Shown: positions 42,105 to 55,882, numbered from the stretch's first letter. The stretch: DNA of 64,000 nucleotides from Actinomycetota bacterium (GCA_018333515.1 JAGXSZ010000040.1:40390-104389), one strand, 5' to 3'. Numbers and translations are program-made. The notes: generated by a model not told the origin, from the sequence alone.

Positions 42105-42665
42105 GTGGGGCGAAATAACTTTTGTGGGGTTTTGCACTTGGATAAGCGTATCTGCTATGTCGGCAAAGATGTAAGAACCGGTTGCGAGATGCCCTGTGAC
42201 GGTTGCGCCGATTTCGGACCGAATCGAAGGAGATCCAGTCGTCGGAAGAGAGCCGTAAGCCTGAAGCTTTGGGAGCGCCGCCATGGTTTTGACCGTCGGC
42301 AAAACCATGGCGGGAGAGGATTCTACTCTCAGGTTTTTGGAAAAGGCGCTTTTCATTTACGCGAAAATCTTTATGCGGTGATACTCCTCTTGATACTCTT
42401 CAATCTCTTAAACATCGCCGATTTTACTTTTACCTTAAAGGCTTTGTCCGCGGGTCATTCTGAAGCTAATCCGGTGATGGACCGTTTGTTTACGATCGGT
42501 TCTGAAGCCGCCGGCGCGTTTAAGATAGCGGTGGGTTTGATTATAACCGCGTTCATCTGGTTCTTGCGAAGATACCGGTTAGTCTTAGAGACCGGCATCT
42601 TTATACTCCTTTTATATATGGCGCTAACCATGTACCACATCTACGGGGCGCTTCGGTTCTATTAG
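42105..42665 (+). CDS. DUF5658-like membrane protein
   Basis: A 186-residue protein. The first 90 residues are cysteine- and arginine-rich (CYVGKDVRTGCEMPCDGCAD, then RRHGFDRRQ) and may not all be translated. The rest has three membrane helices with the DUF5658 pattern NLLNIADFTFTLKAL, SEANPVMDRLF and AGAFKIAVGL. The function is unknown. The GTG at 42105 has no clear ribosome-binding site, so a later start is possible. It follows the DUF5714 gene by 50 bases. Confidence 0.6.
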   Translation: MGRNNFCGVLHLDKRICYVGKDVRTGCEMPCDGCADFGPNRRRSSRRKRAVSLKLWERRHGFDRRQNHGGRGFYSQVFGKGAFHLRENLYAVILLLILFNLLNIADFTFTLKALSAGHSEANPVMDRLFTIGSEAAGAFKIAVGLIITAFIWFLRRYRLVLETGIFILLLYMALTMYHIYGALRFY

Positions 42666-42826
42666 AGTGTCGGAACATAAACCTAATCCTTAAAAGAATT
42701 TGCCGCCGCTCGTCTTTTGTGCGATTATGTGACTTAGGCGCATACTAGGTTTGCCGCCAAGCGCAAGATATGGCTTTCCGCGCCTTTTCTATAGATGATC
42801 CACTCGCATAGTGGGCGGAGGTAACG

Positions 42827-43138
42827 ATGCGCAAACTCTGCAGCATACTCCTTATATGCTCGATACTGTCCGGGCTGCTTATCGGATGCCGGAAGGATTC
42901 TGACGAGAGAGACCCCTTTAAAGCCGCAAACTCGAACCCCGTACGAACTTCGCAGCAGGCCGGCGCACCCGATGAACGCGGCGCGTCAATGGGGGCAGCC
43001 GACGCGGACGCCCTCGGCGAAGACGTTCTCCAATTACAGGAAGAGCTGGAGGCTTTTAGTGAGGATATAGCGGATTTTGAGAATTTTGGGGTTGAAGCAG
43101 CGGTCGCGGAAATCGATCGTGAACTCGACGGATTTTAA
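42827..43138 (+). CDS. Small lipoprotein
   Basis: A 103-residue protein with a lipoprotein signal peptide (hydrophobic LLICSILSGLLIGC, lipobox cysteine at 21), a disordered linker and an acidic helical C-terminus (LQLQEELEAFSEDIADFENF). The ATG at 42827 follows GGAGG. It is probably co-transcribed with the next secreted gene 22 bases away. The function is unknown. Together with the next two genes it forms a group of small exported helical proteins. Confidence 0.65.
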   Translation: MRKLCSILLICSILSGLLIGCRKDSDERDPFKAANSNPVRTSQQAGAPDERGASMGAADADALGEDVLQLQEELEAFSEDIADFENFGVEAAVAEIDRELDGF

Positions 43139-43160
43139 CTAGACGCATGGAGATATTACT

Positions 43161-43982
43161 GTGTACCTGAGAGCGTTGACGATAGTCTTCACATTGTGTG
43201 CGTTCGGCCTCGGTCAGGCTCAGATGACGAGCGCGATGTCCGACAGTGCCGAGATTGCCGAAGGTCGGTTCGGCAAAGAGAAGAGTGCGTTCAGCGATGC
43301 TTTTACCGGATACAAGAATGCGCGAGACTCCTACGGCACCGCGAAAGAAGGGCTGGACGGTACAGAGAGCAAAACCCGGCAGCGCCTGCTTGAGAAAGCA
43401 AAGACCTTCATGCTCCACGCCGACCAATCCGCTATTAGATATCTCGATGTTCTGAAAGTGAGAATAGAGCAGGTAAACGGAATCCCCGAGGATAAGCGTT
43501 CGGCTATGCTGGCTGAGATCAACCAGGATTCCGAGTGGTTGCTTCGGACCCGGACCGATATTAAAAACGCAAAGAGCGTCGATGAGTTGCGAGAAATCGC
43601 GAAGAGATTTCGTGAGCATTGGCGGAATTATCGCGGTGTGTCTAAGCGCATGGCGGGCTTGATTTTGCATGAAAAGCTTGGGGCTATGATAGCCCGTTCT
43701 GAAAGTGCTTCGTCAAAAGTGAGCGAGATGGTCGTCACGCTTAAGTCGCGGGGAAGAGATACACGCCGACTCGAGGGACTCTTAAGCGATTTTAAAGATC
43801 ACATCGATATAGCGAAGAAGAAAAACGAGGATGCCAAGCCTTATTTTGAGAGTATTCCCGTGGACGGCCAGGAGGGAATGAAGCTGATAAGGGACGCGCA
43901 TCTCGAACTCAAGGAAGCGCACAGTGTGTTGAGCGATATCAGCCAAGAGGGGACGTTGTTACGGGAGTTACGGGAAGAATAA
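43161..43982 (+). CDS. Secreted coiled-coil protein
   Basis: A 273-residue protein with an N-terminal signal peptide (ALTIVFTLCAFGLGQAQ) and an otherwise helical, charged body without cysteines or repeats. It resembles long coiled-coil cell-surface proteins, but I recognise no family. The GTG start at 43161 has GGAG upstream. It lies 22 bases after the lipoprotein gene, and the two may interact. A diverged, shorter protein of similar style is encoded at 44423. Confidence 0.6.
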   Translation: MYLRALTIVFTLCAFGLGQAQMTSAMSDSAEIAEGRFGKEKSAFSDAFTGYKNARDSYGTAKEGLDGTESKTRQRLLEKAKTFMLHADQSAIRYLDVLKVRIEQVNGIPEDKRSAMLAEINQDSEWLLRTRTDIKNAKSVDELREIAKRFREHWRNYRGVSKRMAGLILHEKLGAMIARSESASSKVSEMVVTLKSRGRDTRRLEGLLSDFKDHIDIAKKKNEDAKPYFESIPVDGQEGMKLIRDAHLELKEAHSVLSDISQEGTLLRELREE

Positions 43983-44305
43983 TCGCAGTGGTAAGTCGCC
44001 TCCACGACCTCGATTCTCAAGCCCTGCCAGCCGAGTTTTACGCCTAAAGTTTACCGCAGTCCGACCGATACAATAATAGAACTTACACGAAAGTAAAGAC
44101 GAATCATCTAATTTACGCAATCCTTACCGCACTCTACTCATCAAAAACTTCGCTATAACAAAAAAACTCATGGGTCTCTGAAAACTTAATATTGTTCCAT
44201 GCTGATTCTGCCGGAATTTATGGTCGGGAGGTGTGCACTATAAGCTTTTTCAAGAACACTATAATATTTTTGGCGGCAGGCTAATCTAGGGAGCATTAAC
44301 AGTGG

Positions 44306-44408
44306 TGCATGCAGGATGCGAGTTTATATCATGCGGGTTGGTCCGTATGCCGCAAGGCTCGCAACTGCCTCCTCAATGCAAGTGTTGGTTTTACAGAGCT
44401 TCGGCTCT
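44306..44408 (+). ncRNA. Structured 5' leader upstream of a secreted coiled-coil gene
   Basis: A nested fold can be drawn: TGCAT/ATGCA (44306-44310 with 44376-44380), AGG/CCT, TGCGAG/CTCGCA (44317-44322 with 44358-44363) and an inner hairpin CATGCGG-GTTGGT-CCGTATG. A small hairpin with a UUCG tetraloop (AGAGC-TTCG-GCTCT, 44395-44408) lies directly before the ribosome-binding site. A possible -10 box TATAAT is at 44260. No known riboswitch is recognised. The preceding 43983-44250 holds nothing else that I can name. Confidence 0.45.
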
Positions 44409-44422
44409 AAAAAGGAGTGTTA

Positions 44423-44812
44423 ATGCTAAGGCTGTTTTTAAAGCCGGCTATCATAATCATAGCCGTGCTAAGTCTTTTCCCGCAAGTTTCTGCTGAGTTT
44501 AAAGAAGAGCAGCAGGGAGTGCAAGCAGCTTACGAGAAGGCGGTCAAGGCCTATGACCGAGTTATGAGCGCATATAGCAAGACCAAGAAAGATATCGAGG
44601 TCATACAGACAAAAGTGACCGAGACCAAGGAAGATATCGACAAGAGTGCGGCGTTTGCGAAAAAAGCGCAAGCCGAGGCGTCGAAGTATTCTGAGGGGCT
44701 TAAGGCGCTGGCGGATGATGCGCAGAGTGTCGTTGGAACGGTAAGAGCGGAGATAGATGATGGTTCCGGTGGTAAAGCCGGAGATCGAGTAAGTTCAACG
44801 CCCGATAAGTAG
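44423..44812 (+). CDS. Small secreted coiled-coil protein
   Basis: A 129-residue protein with a signal peptide (KPAIIIIAVLSLFPQVSA) and a helical body rich in K, E, A and T (KAYDRVMSAYSKTKKDIEVI). The C-terminus is glycine- and serine-rich. There is no known domain. The ATG at 44423 is five bases after AAAGGAG. The alternative GTG at 44417 overlaps that site. A large hairpin terminator follows directly. Confidence 0.65.
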   Translation: MLRLFLKPAIIIIAVLSLFPQVSAEFKEEQQGVQAAYEKAVKAYDRVMSAYSKTKKDIEVIQTKVTETKEDIDKSAAFAKKAQAEASKYSEGLKALADDAQSVVGTVRAEIDDGSGGKAGDRVSSTPDK

Positions 44813-44816
44813 CTGC

Positions 44817-44863
44817 GAAAATGGAAAGAGGGTCGGTGAAAACCGGCCCTCTTTCCATTTTCG
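44817..44863. terminator. Long bidirectional terminator hairpin
   Basis: AAAATGGAAAGAGGG pairs with CCCTCTTTCCATTTT, with a further CGG/CCG inside. It starts seven bases after the stop at 44812. An apparent ATG start of the next frame (44821) lies inside it and is therefore not a credible start. Confidence 0.88.
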
Positions 44864-44961
44864 ATTACAGAGACATTCCTTTCCGACCCCGTGCGTTCGA
44901 TGGCGATATAGCCAATAAATATGCTAGGCTACGCTTAGTAGTCTTCTATGCGAGGTGTTCT

Positions 44962-45684
44962 GTGTACGAGCCGCGATTCTACCGCGATCAGATGGCAGCC
45001 GGGGGACTCGTTCCTTTCGAGGTAAGAGTCGAAGAGACCGACTTACTGATCTGCGCCACCGACGATTTGTCGGCGACGGCGCATGAGTTAGTCGTTTATT
45101 ATCGTGCCTTAATCGAAGAGTTCATCGAGCGGTTTCCGGTTTTCAAGACAAGCTTTACTCCGGTAGAGGTTCCCGCGAATGCGCCCGACATCGTCCAATC
45201 TATGGCTGACGCGGCAAAGGCCGCCGGTGTCGGTCCGATGGCGGCGGTTGCGGGAGCGATCTCCGAATATGTCGGTCGCGCGCTTCTGGAGCACGCGGAT
45301 GAGGTTATCGTAGAAAACGGTGGAGACATCTTTATCAAGTCGAATAAAGACCGCAAGATGGGTATCTACGCGGGCGAGTCTCCTTTGAGTAATCGCTTAG
45401 CCGTCTCCGTCAAGGCCGAAGATACTCCGCTGGGGATTTGCACCTCATCCGGGAGCGTAGGGCACTCGATCAGTTTCGGCAGGGCGGACGCCGCCGTCGT
45501 TTTCTCGGCTGACGTTGCGCTCGCAGACGCGGTTGCCACGCGTGTCGGCAATATGGTGCGCACGAAGGAAGATATTGGAAGAGCGATTGATTTCGCGCAG
45601 ACCGTTCCCGGTGTCGAAGGTGTAATAATCGTGATCGGCGACGGACTCGGCGGCTGGGGAAAATTCGAATTTGCGCCGATTTGA
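44962..45684 (+). CDS. UPF0280 family protein
   Basis: The family body is clear: YEPRFYRDQMAAGGLVPFEVR, VEETDLLI, then GPMAAVAGAISEYVGRALL, ENGGDIFI, GICTSSGSVGHS and DAVATRVGN. UPF0280 proteins share the fold of ApbE flavin transferases (the GGD and late S-x-S motifs). Their reaction is not established. The frame is open from 44821, but the first 47 codons cover a terminator hairpin. GTG at 44962 follows GAGG and gives the usual length of about 240 residues. Confidence 0.85.
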   Translation: MYEPRFYRDQMAAGGLVPFEVRVEETDLLICATDDLSATAHELVVYYRALIEEFIERFPVFKTSFTPVEVPANAPDIVQSMADAAKAAGVGPMAAVAGAISEYVGRALLEHADEVIVENGGDIFIKSNKDRKMGIYAGESPLSNRLAVSVKAEDTPLGICTSSGSVGHSISFGRADAAVVFSADVALADAVATRVGNMVRTKEDIGRAIDFAQTVPGVEGVIIVIGDGLGGWGKFEFAPI

Positions 45685-46038
45685 CAACCGCAGCCCTCTT
45701 TCGCATGGCTTAAGCATTACTTGAGGTAGACATCGTCGCATCCGCGGGGCAGTTCCTTTCTCCAATATTACGCTATAGCATTTCAGGAAAGTACTTATTA
45801 TTCGTCCCTTAATGGACTGGTATATTGCTCACACCAATGCCTATAATAAGAACTAGCAGCCACAGACCGGTTGATCGATAAGCCCGGCAAGCGCTGTGCG
45901 AATCAAAGGTGTCACTTAGGGTAAACGCTTAGTCTATGGCGCCAAAGCTTATGTGGAAGCATGCGATTAATCAAGGCTCGAACCCAAGCGGTATTTGAAG
46001 GACATAACCCGCTGTGATCGGCATGGGAGGGAGGCTCT
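45685..46038 (+). other. Intergenic region before the deacetylase-ligase operon
   Basis: This 354-base non-coding stretch should contain the promoter of the 46039-49836 gene group. I see a GGGAGG ribosome-binding site at its end, but no hairpin, RNA gene or hexamer pair that stands out. Confidence 0.5.
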
Positions 46039-49836
<3,798 letters not shown>

Positions 49837-49867
49837 GGGCTTTTATAATTCAGGAGGTTGTCGATAT

Positions 49868-50152
49868 ATGGCCATTAGCGAAAAGGATGTTAAACACGTT
49901 GCGTGGTTGGCCAGGCTCGCGTTGAGCGACGCCGAAGTCGAAAGATTCGCCAAGCAGCTCGATGTTATTCTGGAGCACGCGGGCAAAATCGCGGAACTCG
50001 ACACTAAAGACGTCCAGCCTACGGCGCACGCCATCCCGTTGAAGAACGTTTTGCGCGAGGATAAGGTAGGCCGGTGCCTGGCGCCGGAAGTCGCTCTCGC
50101 TAACGCGCCCCACCAGGAAGACCAGGCGTTCGTCGTACCGAGAATCGTCTAG
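49868..50152 (+). CDS. gatC: Asp-tRNA(Asn)/Glu-tRNA(Gln) amidotransferase subunit C
   Basis: A 94-residue GatC with the typical helical start [21 protein letters not shown] and the conserved segment [20 protein letters not shown]. It bridges GatA and GatB in the amidotransferase. The ribosome-binding site AGGAGG lies ten bases upstream. It is the first gene of gatCAB. Confidence 0.95.
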   Translation: MAISEKDVKHVAWLARLALSDAEVERFAKQLDVILEHAGKIAELDTKDVQPTAHAIPLKNVLREDKVGRCLAPEVALANAPHQEDQAFVVPRIV

Positions 50153-50208
50153 GGCCGCCAAACGGCCAAAAGCCGGGGACTATGCAATCGGACAAAAGCG
50201 GAGGCTAC

Positions 50209-51663
50209 ATGGAACTTTTTAAACTGACCATCCACGAACTTCACGAGAGGCTCGTCTCAAAAGAGATAAGCGCGAAAGACTGCGCCGAGAGCGTCTTTTC
50301 GCGCATCGACGATGTCGAGGAGCGCGTCAAATCGTACATAACCGTCACGCGGGAAGAAGCGTTTGCGAAGGCGGATGAAATAGACAAAAAAATCGCGGGC
50401 GGTGAGAGGATAGGCCCGCTGGCCGGAATCCCTACCGCCATCAAAGACGTCATGAGCACGGAGGGGATTCGCACGACCTGCGGCTCGAAGATTCTCGAGA
50501 ACTATATCCCCGTCTATACCTCGACCGCGGTCAAAAACCTGCTCGACGAAGGTATCGTGATGACGGGAAAGACCAACATGGACGAGTTCGCGATGGGTTC
50601 TTCGACCGAGAACTCGGGGTTTTTCGTGACCCGTAACCCATGGGATTTGGAGCGGGTTCCGGGCGGCTCAAGCGGCGGCTCGGCCTCGGTCGTCGCGGCC
50701 GATGAGGCGATATTTTCGCTGGGGTCCGATACCGGGGGGTCGATTAGACAACCGGCGGCGCTCTGCGGCATAGTCGGCATGAAGCCGACTTATGGTCTGG
50801 TCTCGAGGTTCGGCCTTATCGCGTTCGCTTCGTCTCTCGACCAGATAGGACCGTTCACTAAGGATGTTACCGATTGCGCGATTGTCCTCAACCACCTCAT
50901 CGGCCATGACATCAACGACTCGACTTCGGTCAAGATAGACAAGCCCGATTATACGAAAGCGCTCGTCAATGATTTGAACGGGATAAAGATAGGCGTTCCG
51001 AAAGAGCTGATGGCGGAGGGGATCGACCCGAAGATAAGAGCGGTGATCGAGAACGCCCTAAAGCTCCTGGAGGACAACGGCGCGGTCGTCGCCGAGACTT
51101 CCCTCCCCAATATCGAGCACTCCCTCTCGGCGTATTATATTATAGCGCCGGCCGAAGCCGGCTCTAACTTGGCCAGGTTCGACGGGGTGCGTTATGGCTA
51201 TCGCGTTCCCGACGCGGAAGACTTGATAGATATGTATATGCGCACGCGCGCCGAGGGTTTCGGCGATGAGGTCAAGCGTCGGATAATGCTCGGCACCTAT
51301 GCGTTGAGCGCGGGGTACTATGACGCTTACTACGGCCAGGCGCAGAAGGTGAGGACGTTGATAATGGACGATTTCAACCGGGCGTTCGCCGATTATGACG
51401 TGCTGGTCTCGCCGACCGCGCCGACGACGGCGTTTAAGATAGGCGAGAAGGTCGACGACCCGCTCTCGATGTATCTCTCCGATATCTGCACGATACCGGT
51501 GAACCTGGCGGGGCTTCCGGGCATATCGGTGCCGTGCGGCACGGTAGGCGGCCTCCCGGTCGGCCTGCAGGTGATAGGGAAGACGCTCGGCGAAGAGATG
51601 ATGTTGCGGGTAGCCTACAGCTTTGAGCAGAGTTTCGGGTGGAGTGAGAAGCCCGAGCTGTAG
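50209..51663 (+). CDS. gatA: Asp-tRNA(Asn)/Glu-tRNA(Gln) amidotransferase subunit A
   Basis: An amidase-signature enzyme of about 484 residues. The Ser-cis-Ser-Lys triad is visible as Lys in [10 protein letters not shown], Ser in [16 protein letters not shown], and the glycine/serine-rich GGSSGGSAS. It releases ammonia from glutamine for GatB. The ATG at 50209 gives the family start [11 protein letters not shown] and follows GGAGG. The extra nine residues of the longer frame are not needed. Confidence 0.97.
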   Translation: MELFKLTIHELHERLVSKEISAKDCAESVFSRIDDVEERVKSYITVTREEAFAKADEIDKKIAGGERIGPLAGIPTAIKDVMSTEGIRTTCGSKILENYIPVYTSTAVKNLLDEGIVMTGKTNMDEFAMGSSTENSGFFVTRNPWDLERVPGGSSGGSASVVAADEAIFSLGSDTGGSIRQPAALCGIVGMKPTYGLVSRFGLIAFASSLDQIGPFTKDVTDCAIVLNHLIGHDINDSTSVKIDKPDYTKALVNDLNGIKIGVPKELMAEGIDPKIRAVIENALKLLEDNGAVVAETSLPNIEHSLSAYYIIAPAEAGSNLARFDGVRYGYRVPDAEDLIDMYMRTRAEGFGDEVKRRIMLGTYALSAGYYDAYYGQAQKVRTLIMDDFNRAFADYDVLVSPTAPTTAFKIGEKVDDPLSMYLSDICTIPVNLAGLPGISVPCGTVGGLPVGLQVIGKTLGEEMMLRVAYSFEQSFGWSEKPEL

Positions 51664-51755
51664 CGACTTGTTCGCGTCTGCTGTAAAAGATTAGTCTGCG
51701 CCCGGTTAATCGGGCGATTATTAGAAGATATTTTCTGTGGGGATAGGTGAAATAT

Positions 51756-53201
51756 ATGGAATTTGAAAGCGTAATCGGCTTAGAGATACATGTCGAACTC
51801 GACACCGAGAGCAAGATGTTTTGCGGCTGCGGCACGCGTTTTGGAGAGGCGCCCAATACGCAGACCTGCCCGGTTTGCCTCGGCATGCCCGGCTCGCTGC
51901 CGGTTCCGAACAAAAAAGCGGTCGAGTATGTTATCAGGACGGGTCTGGCGATATTCTGCGACATCTCCCTTTTCAGCCAGTTCCACCGAAAGAACTACTT
52001 CTATCCCGACATGCCTAAGAACTACCAGATATCCCAGTATGACACTCCCCTCTGCATCGACGGGCACGTCGATTTAGAGATGGAAGATTACGCGACGACG
52101 ATAGGCGTCACCCGGATTCACCTCGAAGAGGACACCGGCAAGCTTCTCCATATCGGCGGCGCCGGCAGGATAGCGGGCGCGGACTATAGCCAAGTAGATT
52201 TCAACCGGGCGGGAGTCCCGTTGATGGAGATCGTCTCGGAGCCGGATATTCGCACGCCGGAAGAGGCCAAGGCGTACGCGCAGAAGCTCCGCGCGGTTCT
52301 CGTCTCACTCGGGGTCTCCGACTGCAATATGGACCAGGGCTCGATGCGGGTCGACGCCAATATCTCTCTTCGCCCCGTTGGACAGGAGGAGTTCGGCGTC
52401 AAAGCCGAGCTGAAAAACCTCAATTCGTTCCGGTCGCTCCAGCGTGGGCTCGCATACGAGATAGAGCGCCAGACAAAAGCCCTTGAGAACGGGGAGGCTA
52501 TAGTCCAAGAGACGCGGCACTGGGACGAGACCAAGAACACGACGAGCACGCTCAGAACCAAAGAGTACGCGCACGATTATCGCTACTTCCCCGACCCCGA
52601 CCTGGTGCCGATGGAGTTCGACCCGGAGTGGATCGAGGGGTTGCGCGCGGAATTGCCCGAGCTGCCCGATGAGCGCAAGGAGCGCTATATGAGCGATTTC
52701 GGCCTGCCCGCGCACGACGCGAACCTCCTCGTCGAGACCAAAGCGACAGGTGACTTCTTCGAAGCCGCCGCCGCCCTATATGGCGGCGACGCCAAAATTA
52801 TTAGCAACTGGATACTCGGGGACTTGACCTATTACCTAAACGCCGAAAACGTCGAGATAGACGCGAGCGAGATAAAACCGGCACACCTCGTCGAGATGGT
52901 GGAATTGATCGATGACGGCACCATTAGCGGCAAGATAGCGAAAGAGATTTTTTCGGAGATGTTTAAGACCGGCAAGCTGCCCAAGGCTATTGTCGAAGAG
53001 AAGGGCATGACCCAGATAAGCGGCGAGGATGAGATAGCGAAGATTGTAGACGATGTCATCGCGCAAAATCCCGACGCCGTCCGGGAATTTCACGACGGCA
53101 AGGAGCGCGCATTCGGCTTCTTGGTGGGACAGGCGATGCGCTTGACCAAAGGGCGCGGCAACCCGGGGCTTATCAACAAGCTTCTGAAGGAAAGATTGTA
53201 G
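51756..53201 (+). CDS. gatB: Asp-tRNA(Asn)/Glu-tRNA(Gln) amidotransferase subunit B
   Basis: A 481-residue GatB with the N-terminal signature IGLEIHVELDTESKMFCGC, zinc cysteines (CGC and CPVCLG), FHRKNYFYPDMPKNYQISQY and the C-terminal YqeY-like tail. It activates the mischarged tRNA and transfers ammonia, making Gln-tRNA(Gln) and possibly Asn-tRNA(Asn). The ATG at 51756 is preceded by TAGGTG. Together with gltX and tRNA-Gln at the left end of the window it completes the indirect glutamine route. Confidence 0.97.
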   Translation: MEFESVIGLEIHVELDTESKMFCGCGTRFGEAPNTQTCPVCLGMPGSLPVPNKKAVEYVIRTGLAIFCDISLFSQFHRKNYFYPDMPKNYQISQYDTPLCIDGHVDLEMEDYATTIGVTRIHLEEDTGKLLHIGGAGRIAGADYSQVDFNRAGVPLMEIVSEPDIRTPEEAKAYAQKLRAVLVSLGVSDCNMDQGSMRVDANISLRPVGQEEFGVKAELKNLNSFRSLQRGLAYEIERQTKALENGEAIVQETRHWDETKNTTSTLRTKEYAHDYRYFPDPDLVPMEFDPEWIEGLRAELPELPDERKERYMSDFGLPAHDANLLVETKATGDFFEAAAALYGGDAKIISNWILGDLTYYLNAENVEIDASEIKPAHLVEMVELIDDGTISGKIAKEIFSEMFKTGKLPKAIVEEKGMTQISGEDEIAKIVDDVIAQNPDAVREFHDGKERAFGFLVGQAMRLTKGRGNPGLINKLLKERL

Positions 53202-53367
53202 TTAAATTTTTAGCTTTTCCAGCTAAAACATAAACTTAGTCGTAGCGTAATAAGCGATTTGCCTTGCCTTAACCCTTATTTTTCCTCTAAAATAGTAATC
53301 TACGATTATGTTCTATCGTGAACCCAGATAGTTTCTATCTTGCTATAGCACCGAAAGTGGAGGTATT

Positions 53368-54579
53368 GTGTTGGCTGATTTAATGTTAGATAACTTTGAT
53401 TTAAGAAGCCCGTTCTCACATATCAACCCTGAAGATATCAGGATAGATGATACGACTTTGCGTGACGGCGAGCAAACGGCGGGAGTCGTCTTCTCCAACC
53501 ATGAGAAGATAAGAATCGCCCAGCTGTTGGATGAGATAGGTGTCCATCAAATAGAGGCCGGAATCCCGGCGATGGGCGGCGACGAAAAAGCGGTCATCAA
53601 AGAAATCGCCGGCCTCGGTTTGCGTTCAAGCATTTTGGGATGGAACAGGGCGGTCATCCCCGATATCCAGCACTCCATAGATTGCGGTGTCGATGCCGTG
53701 GCGATATCGATTGCCACCTCCGATATCCACATTAAACATAAACTCAAGAAAGACCGGGCGTGGGTCGTCGATAGTGTCGTGGAGAGCGTGAAATTCGCCA
53801 AGGAAAACGGCTTGTATGTCTCGGTCAACGCCGAGGACGGCTCCCGGACCGATATCGGTTTTCTTATAGAGTTCGGCAACGCGGCAAAAGAAGCCGGCGC
53901 GGACCGCATCCGGTTCTGTGACACCATCGGCGTCATGGACCCCTTCAGCACCTTCCAGATAATCAGGGATTTTAAGGAATCGGTCGGCACCGACGTCGAG
54001 ATGCATACGCATAACGATTTCGGAATGGCTACCGCCAACGCTTTGGCCGGCGTAAAAGCCGGTGCGAACTGGATAAACACAACGGTCAACGGACTCGGTG
54101 AGCGCGCGGGGAACGCGGCGCTCGAAGAGGTTATCATGGCGATGAAATACTTGGGCCATATCGAGCTTGGCTTCAAGACGGAGATGTTCCGCGAACTCTC
54201 CGAGTATGTCGCGAGGGCGTCGGCGCGGACTATCCCGATTTGGAAAGCGATTGTCGGCACCAACGTCTTCGCCCACGAATCGGGCATTCACGCGGATGGC
54301 GTCATAAAGAACCCGAAAACTTACGAGGTGTTCGCGCCCGAAGAGGTCGGCCTCGAGCGCCAGCTCGTTATCGGGAAGCACTCCGGCTCGGCTTCTATCG
54401 TTCAGAAGTTCAGGGAGTTCGGGGTAGAGATAGACCAGGACGCGGCCCAGGAGGTTTTAACGGCGGTAAGGAGCGCCTCGGTCGAGCTGAAGCGTTCGTT
54501 GTTCGAAAAAGAACTAGTATACATCTACCAGGATTACCTGCGCAAACATGGAAAGGAGCCGTACGAGGCTTGTGAGTAA
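53368..54579 (+). CDS. Homocitrate synthase-like enzyme (NifV/AksA or Re-citrate synthase type)
   Basis: A 403-residue DRE-TIM metallolyase: IDDTTLRDGEQTAGVVFSNH (metal Asp and catalytic Arg), EAGIPAMGGDE, ISIATSDIHIKHKL, HTHNDFGMATANALAG and NGLGERAGNAALEEV. The GVVFSN, SIATSDIHI and GWNRA segments are those of homocitrate synthases and of Re-citrate synthases rather than LeuA. The C-terminal leucine-binding regulatory domain of LeuA is absent. It condenses acetyl-CoA with a 2-oxo acid. 2-oxoglutarate, oxaloacetate or 2-oxoisovalerate are all possible, but downstream genes favour one of the first two. The start is GTG with GGAGG four bases before it. Leader 53202-53367 contains only small hairpins. 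Confidence 0.85.
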   Translation: MLADLMLDNFDLRSPFSHINPEDIRIDDTTLRDGEQTAGVVFSNHEKIRIAQLLDEIGVHQIEAGIPAMGGDEKAVIKEIAGLGLRSSILGWNRAVIPDIQHSIDCGVDAVAISIATSDIHIKHKLKKDRAWVVDSVVESVKFAKENGLYVSVNAEDGSRTDIGFLIEFGNAAKEAGADRIRFCDTIGVMDPFSTFQIIRDFKESVGTDVEMHTHNDFGMATANALAGVKAGANWINTTVNGLGERAGNAALEEVIMAMKYLGHIELGFKTEMFRELSEYVARASARTIPIWKAIVGTNVFAHESGIHADGVIKNPKTYEVFAPEEVGLERQLVIGKHSGSASIVQKFREFGVEIDQDAAQEVLTAVRSASVELKRSLFEKELVYIYQDYLRKHGKEPYEACE

Positions 54580-55825
54580 GACGATTGTCGAGAAGATATT
54601 GAGCGAGCATAGCGGCTTAGACGCTTATGCCGGAGATATAGTCGTCGCCAACATCGACGCGGCGCTGGTACAGGACGGGACCGGGCCGCTCGCGGTGGAA
54701 CAGCTGCGGAAGTTGGGGATGGAGCAGGCGGCGAACCCGGAGCGCACGGTTCTCTTTATCGACCACGCGGCGCCGAGCCCGCGTAAAGAACTCTCCAACG
54801 CGCACAAGATACTCCGCGATTTCGCCGCGAAGACCGGCGCGATTCTCTCCGATGTCGACGAGGGGGTCTGCCACCAGCGGATGGTCGAAGACTATATAAA
54901 CCCGGGCGAGGTGCTTATCGGGGCCGATTCGCATACCTGCACCGCCGGCGCGCTCGGCGCGTTCGCAACGGGGATGGGCTCGACCGACGTGGCGATAGGT
55001 ATCGCGTCGGGCAAGACGTGGCTGCGGGTTCCCGAGACCATCAAGGTCTACGTTACCGGCGAGTTTAAAAAGGGCGTCTATCCCAAGGATTTGATGCTTC
55101 ATTTTATAGGGATGATCGGCGCCGACGGGGCGACTTATCAGTCGATCGAGTTTAGCGGCCCGACTATAGACGCGATGGATATGTCGGGCAGATTTACGCT
55201 GGCGAATATGGCCGTGGAGGCCGGCGCCAAAGCCGGGCTTTTTAAGACGGATGAGAAGACCAAGAAATATCTAGAAGAGCGCGGTCGCGGGGACAAGTGG
55301 CGTGAAATCGCGCCCGACGCCGACGCGACCTATGAGCGCGTTGTCGAGATAGACGTTACCGACCTCGAGCCGACCATATCGTGCCCGCACACCGTAGACA
55401 ACACGAAGACGATTTCCGAGGTCATAGGGACCAAGGTCGACCAGGTCTTCATCGGTACCTGTACCAACGGCAGGATTGAGGATTTACGTATCGCCGCCCG
55501 GATACTGGCGGGCAAGAGCCGCAATCCCAATACCAGGCTGCTCGTTTGCCCCGCCTCTAAGGAGGTATACCTCCAGGCGATCGAGGAGGGAATTCTCGCG
55601 AAGCTCGCGTCGGCGGGCGCCGCTATCGTCAATCCCGGTTGCGGGGCTTGTGTCGGTGTCCATGGCGGCATTTTGGGGGACGGTGAGGTATGCTTGGCTA
55701 CCCAGAACCGCAATTTCCAGGGTCGCATGGGCAATACCGAGGCGTTTATTTATTTGAGTTCGCCGGCGACGGCCGCGGCGACCGCTCTAGAGGGCGTAAT
55801 CGCCGACCCGAGGAAGTACTTGTAG
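54572..55825 (+). CDS. Aconitase-superfamily large subunit (LeuC / homoaconitase type)
   Basis: A protein of about 417 residues with the iron-sulfur cysteines in GTCTNGRIEDL and PGCGACVG plus an earlier CPHTVDN, and the motifs FIDHAAPSP, GADSHTCTAGALG and FATGMGSTD. Its length is that of the short, archaeal-type LeuC/HacA subfamily, whose members work on isopropylmalate, homoaconitate or citraconate. The GTG at 54572 overlaps the previous stop by eight bases and gives the family N-terminus SKTIVEKILSEHSG. It pairs with the small subunit at 55968. Confidence 0.88.
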   Translation: MSKTIVEKILSEHSGLDAYAGDIVVANIDAALVQDGTGPLAVEQLRKLGMEQAANPERTVLFIDHAAPSPRKELSNAHKILRDFAAKTGAILSDVDEGVCHQRMVEDYINPGEVLIGADSHTCTAGALGAFATGMGSTDVAIGIASGKTWLRVPETIKVYVTGEFKKGVYPKDLMLHFIGMIGADGATYQSIEFSGPTIDAMDMSGRFTLANMAVEAGAKAGLFKTDEKTKKYLEERGRGDKWREIAPDADATYERVVEIDVTDLEPTISCPHTVDNTKTISEVIGTKVDQVFIGTCTNGRIEDLRIAARILAGKSRNPNTRLLVCPASKEVYLQAIEEGILAKLASAGAAIVNPGCGACVGVHGGILGDGEVCLATQNRNFQGRMGNTEAFIYLSSPATAAATALEGVIADPRKYL

Positions 55826-55882
55826 ATTTGGTTCCTGAAAACAATTGTTTGTGATGGGTTAGCTTAGGGAGTCCATTAAGAA

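Noticed and set aside
44821..44961. First 47 codons of the UPF0280 frame.
   Set aside because: They overlap a long terminator hairpin and do not belong to the family. GTG at 44962 with GAGG is the better start.
53368..54579. Annotation as leuA (2-isopropylmalate synthase).
   Set aside because: The regulatory C-terminal domain is missing and the signature segments are those of homocitrate or Re-citrate synthases.
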